From Trichoplax sp. H2 (lineage: Eukaryota > Placozoa > Uniplacotomia > Trichoplacea): a stretch of 53,905 nucleotides of DNA. The notes beneath the pieces were generated by a model. It saw only the letters and a program-made list of their open reading frames with translations. It was not told the origin of the DNA and ran no database searches. The stretch's first letter is position 1; each line of letters begins with the position of its first letter. The position numbers and the translations under genes were made by a program. The stretch is taken from contig NOWV01000310.1 in assembly GCA_003344405.1 (NCBI GenBank), forward strand, positions 1 through 53,905, given 5' to 3'. Below, piece after piece: positions 50,601 through 53,905 of this stretch.

Positions 50601-53600
50601 GAACACGTTGCTGGGCATGGAGTTCCACAATTACTATACACCATTCCACCTGTACAAGAAGAACAGTTCTGGCTATTACATGATTCCCAGTCAGTAGCTT
50701 CACCGGTACAACTAGCAATTTCACAACCACCGGGGACAGAATTACAATTACGCTTTCGCTCACGAATTCCACCACCACAAGTTACTGAACACGTTGACCA
50801 CTCGCTCCAAGTGTCCCAAATTCCTTCAGGACAGCAATTTGTATTGCAGTAATCAACCAAGGAATCATTTTGAATATTATAGTGGAGAGGGTCTAGACAC
50901 ATACGATACTTTCTGCGTTCTCCAGTACCGCAAGTTTTACTACAACTGGACCACCCGGACCAATGGCTCCAAACTGAACACATTTCAGAACTGCAAATCT
51001 TATCGTTACAAGTTTTAGTTTCCAGAGAGCTTCCCTTACAGTCAATTCCATTAGTACTTGGAGCAGGATTATTACAGAAACGAGCTCTTCGTTGAGATCC
51101 ACCTCCGCAAGGTTTACTACATTCCGACCATGGCATCCAACTTCCCCAGTTACCATCAATACAAGTCGAAATATTACACCTCTCTCTCGGTACTAAAGGA
51201 TCAGTTGTATAACACCATGGACCTGTCGGTGAATTATCAGGGTTTCTGCAGTAATTGTGATTGCCAATGCCACTACACTGCGAGGATGAAGATTCAGTTT
51301 TCCATAAGGCACACAATCTTCCTGATATGGTTACACTTACTGTTCCTCTATAGTTACTACCAGTTCCTCTGTAGCACGTGTCTGTACTGCTACCAGGACA
51401 TTCTGCCATTTTACATACACCGGTCTCGACGCTATGGCCGCCACAAATTTTACCTCCATTCTTTGGTTGTGGATTTTCACAAGTTCTATAACGACGTCTA
51501 ATCCCTGTTCCACAAGTTACACTGCAAACACCCCAGTCAGTCCATCTCGTCCAATTACCATCAACTGGACAAGGGAGTGGTGTACATTGCCATTTTCCGC
51601 TATTGCAGACACATGTATTACATCCGCTACTGACAATAGCTCCTGGATTCGCTTTTCCCTGCAGTGCGCTGCTATTATAATGAACGTCGCTGGGTAAGCT
51701 TGCATACGAACACTTGCACTCACTACGTTCAACACAAACTTTATCCTGTAATACTTGCGATCCTGGACACTTACAACCACATTCCGCTAATCCTTCTACG
51801 CAATTAGTACCAACAGCAAGATCTTCACAAGTTCTGGGACATTGGTTAGGGCAACTTGTCCTAATTAGACTGCGGCCATAAACATCGCAGCGTTGGTTAC
51901 ACGGCGCAGATTGACAGTGCATTCGTTCCGTATGGCTTCCTTTACACGGCTCTCCTCCATTTGCTGATGGAGGATTATTACATAATCGGTGTCGCGTCTT
52001 CACACCACCATCACAACACTCTGAGCAGTTGGACCATAAGCTCCATTCACCCCACTGTCCGTTCTGTGGGCAAGCATGTCTAAAGCAATCCCGAGTCATA
52101 ACACTTGGCCCATCGCAGCACCCAATATTCGACTGCTGCACCGGATAAGTACATGTTCTATACCTCTTTTCAATTCCAAGACCACACGTTGCATTACACA
52201 TCCCCCAGTGAGACCATTCCGACCAATGCGGACCCGTTGTGCAAACATTATTCGTACAGGACAGTTTGCCGTCAATGCAATCGCAGTAGTTACATTTGTC
52301 GTCTTTAAAAATGCGAGAACCCGCAGGATACTTGTTACCTTTGTAGGAGCACGGGCAATTTGCAACTGGAGTACAAGATCCGTTATGTAAAACATAGCCA
52401 TTTGGACAGTAACATCCCGTTGAACAGTTACTTACGATACTGTTCAGATTGCTATTTTGTAAATCTTCACACGTAAAAGTATTACTAGGAGCACAATTTA
52501 AGTTGACAGATCCAGATTTACAACCACCCGGGCAAGGCTGAGCATTACAGTACTTAGTTTCTATTCGATGGTCGTTACATTCATTCTTCTTAATATTTCC
52601 GGACGGCCAGACAGGTTCACGATGCCGTGTTGATATTCCTCCACCGCAACTTGCAGAGCAAGAGGTCCAAAAGCTCCATGATGACCAACCACAATCTACT
52701 ACACAAGCATTCATTCCGCAATCTTCAAATTCCCGGGATGAACCTTCACATGCCTTTCCATCCCCTTTAGGAGAAGGATTTGTGCATGTTCGACTGCGAT
52801 ATCTAAATCCTCCACCACAAGTTGCATTGCATGGTGACCATGTTGTCCATTTCGACCAACCGCCATCGCGTGGACAAGTCTTATTGGTGCATCTAAATTC
52901 GCAATCGCAGCACCTACATTCGTTGCAATCAAATTTGAAGACCGTACAATGTGGATGTTCCTTATTTATAATGGTAGCATTGAGCGATAATGCCAAAGAT
53001 GTGATATTACGGAGTACGCAAGGACAATCACAGTATGAACTAGGTGGCTTTGTTGAAGAAGGAATAACAGAAACAGGCTGGGTATAAGGAGCTGTAGTTT
53101 GTGTACTTATATTCCAATGCCAGGTAATAGTAGTTGGTGTTGGTGATGTAGTCGGCTTACTTGTACTCGGCGTAGGTGTAGGAGTTGTTGTTGGCTTACT
53201 CGTACTAGGTGTGGTCGTAGGTTTACTCGTGCTAGGTGTTGGAGATGTTGTAGGCTTACTCGTACTCGGTGTAGGAGTTGGAGTGGTTGTAGGCTTACTC
53301 GTGCTCGGTGTAGGAGTTGGAGTTGTTGTTGGTTTACTCGTGCTCGGTGTCGGAGTTGGAGTAGTTGTTGGCTTACTCGTACTCGGTGTAGGTGTTGGAG
53401 TTGTTGTAGGCTTACTCGTACTCGGTGTAGGAGTTGGAGTTGTTGTAGGTTTGCTCGTACTCGGTGTAGGAGTTGGAGTAGTCGTTGGCTTACTTGTACT
53501 CGGTGTCGGAGTTGTTGTAGGCTTACTTGTACTCGGTGTCGGAGTTGGAGTAGTTGTTGGCTTACTCGTACTCGGTGTAGGTGTTGGAGTTGTTGTTGGC

Positions 53601-53905
53601 TTACTTGTACTCGGTGTCGAAGTTGGAGTAGTTGTTGGCTTACTCGTACTAGGTGTAGGAGTTGGAGTAGTTGTTGGCTTACTCGTACTAGGTGTAGGAG
53701 TTGGAGTTGTTGTAGGCTTACTTGTACTCGGTGTAGGTGTTGGAGTTGTTGTTGGCTTACTTGTACTCGGTGAAGGAGTTGGAGTTGTTGTAGGTTTACT
53801 CGTGCTCGGTGTAGGTGTTGGAGTAGTTGTTGGCTTACTTGTACTCGGTGTAGGAGTTGTTGTTGGCTTACTTGTACTGGGTGTAGGTGTTGGAGTTGTT
53901 GTAGG
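47304..53905 (-). CDS. Giant secreted mucin/SCO-spondin-like protein (PTS-TSP1-TIL-kringle-CTCK), 5' end outside window
   Basis: Exons (5' to 3'): beyond 53905 to 50035, 49895-48822, 48652-48485, 48368-48153, 48084-47999, 47892-47829, 47617-47304; 1,930 residues visible, all phases agree. The first visible exon is open over 3.87 kb. Counting from 53905: Pro/Thr/Ser repeats 1-252; Cys-rich linker ~300-345; TSP1 pairs at 348 and 406; TIL plus short VWC-like CxC segment 461; TSP1 at 560 and 617; TIL 671; TSP1 783; kringle 844-915; TSP1 at 918, 979 and 1030; TIL 1084; TSP1 at 1174 and 1232; TIL 1295; TSP1 x2; TIL; TSP1 (exon 48652-48485); TIL (48368-47999); linker; C-terminal cystine knot (47617-47304). 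TSP1 repeats carry WxxWxxC and CSxxCGxG. The TIL/TSP1/CTCK order is like SCO-spondin and gel-forming mucins, which multimerise through CTCK disulfides. The signal peptide lies outside the window. The kringle is atypical for that family. Confidence 0.92.
51161..51376 (-). other. Kringle domain inside the TSP1 array
   Basis: The segment opens CYRGTGSNYRGTVSVT and closes GPWCYTTDP...ERCNISTC, with NYCRNPDNSPTGPWCYT in the middle. Six cysteines sit in the standard kringle pattern, and the hallmark NYCRNPD and PWCYT motifs are present. It is in frame in the large exon, between two TSP1 repeats. Confidence 0.93.
53150..53905 (-). repeat. 39-bp minisatellite coding a Pro/Thr/Ser mucin domain
   Basis: About 20 head-to-tail units, mostly 39 bp with some 33-bp variants, encode PSTSKPTTTPTPT-like repeats on the minus strand and reach the window edge. 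All length variants are multiples of three, and the frame stays open into the TSP1 region. Synonymous differences between units (CTCGTACTCGG, CTCGTGCTCGG, CTTGTACTCGG) show turnover under a conserved protein. Dense Thr/Ser with Pro predicts heavy O-glycosylation. Confidence 0.95.

Noticed and set aside
53150-53905. Minisatellite considered as non-coding
   Set aside because: All unit lengths are multiples of three, and the frame is continuous with the TSP1 exon.
1-53905. tRNA, rRNA and transposase genes
   Set aside because: Reading by eye found no cloverleaf-type A/B-box pair, rRNA segment or transposase/reverse-transcriptase motif. A tRNAscan or RepeatMasker run could still find short or degenerate ones.

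Overview
The window is nuclear DNA of a simple metazoan, and a placozoan (Trichoplax/Hoilungia type) is the best fit. It is AT-rich, and its genes are split into very short exons by small GT-AG introns. It encodes animal-type proteins: NEK10, an RBMS RNA-binding protein, and TSP1, TIL, kringle and cystine-knot modules. It also carries the tandem TPR type that, as I recall, is abundant in placozoan genomes. The species call is inference; nothing here is bacterial or organellar.

Layout. 1-3588 is non-coding and includes a three-copy ~185-bp tandem repeat. 3589-13782 (+) is a complete 39-exon NEK10 orthologue; I chained all exons by splice sites and phase to 1,142 codons. 15164-19244 (-) is a 13-exon RBMS-type two-RRM protein, tail to tail with NEK10. 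19.3-34.7 kb is a long stretch without a recognisable gene, with a few candidate exons near 25.5 and 27.4-28.2 kb. 34680-37219 (-) is a tastin (TROAP)-like protein whose first exon(s) were not found. 40.3-41.9 kb (-) is a decayed tandem-TPR gene. 44052-45674 (-) is an intact single-exon Sel1-repeat protein with an N-myristoylation-type start. 47304-53905 (-, running off the right edge) is a very large secreted mucin-like protein with a Pro/Thr/Ser repeat domain, 13 TSP1 repeats, 6 TIL domains, a kringle and a C-terminal cystine knot.

Biology. The NEK10-RBMS pairing matters because human NEK10 and RBMS3 both lie at 3p24, so this may be an ancient linkage. Placozoans glide on cilia over secreted material. 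A NEK10 kinase (linked to motile cilia in mammals) and a giant mucin-like glycoprotein fit that lifestyle, but their presence in one window is not evidence that they act together. The least described item is the SCO-spondin-like, kringle-containing giant protein at the right edge.
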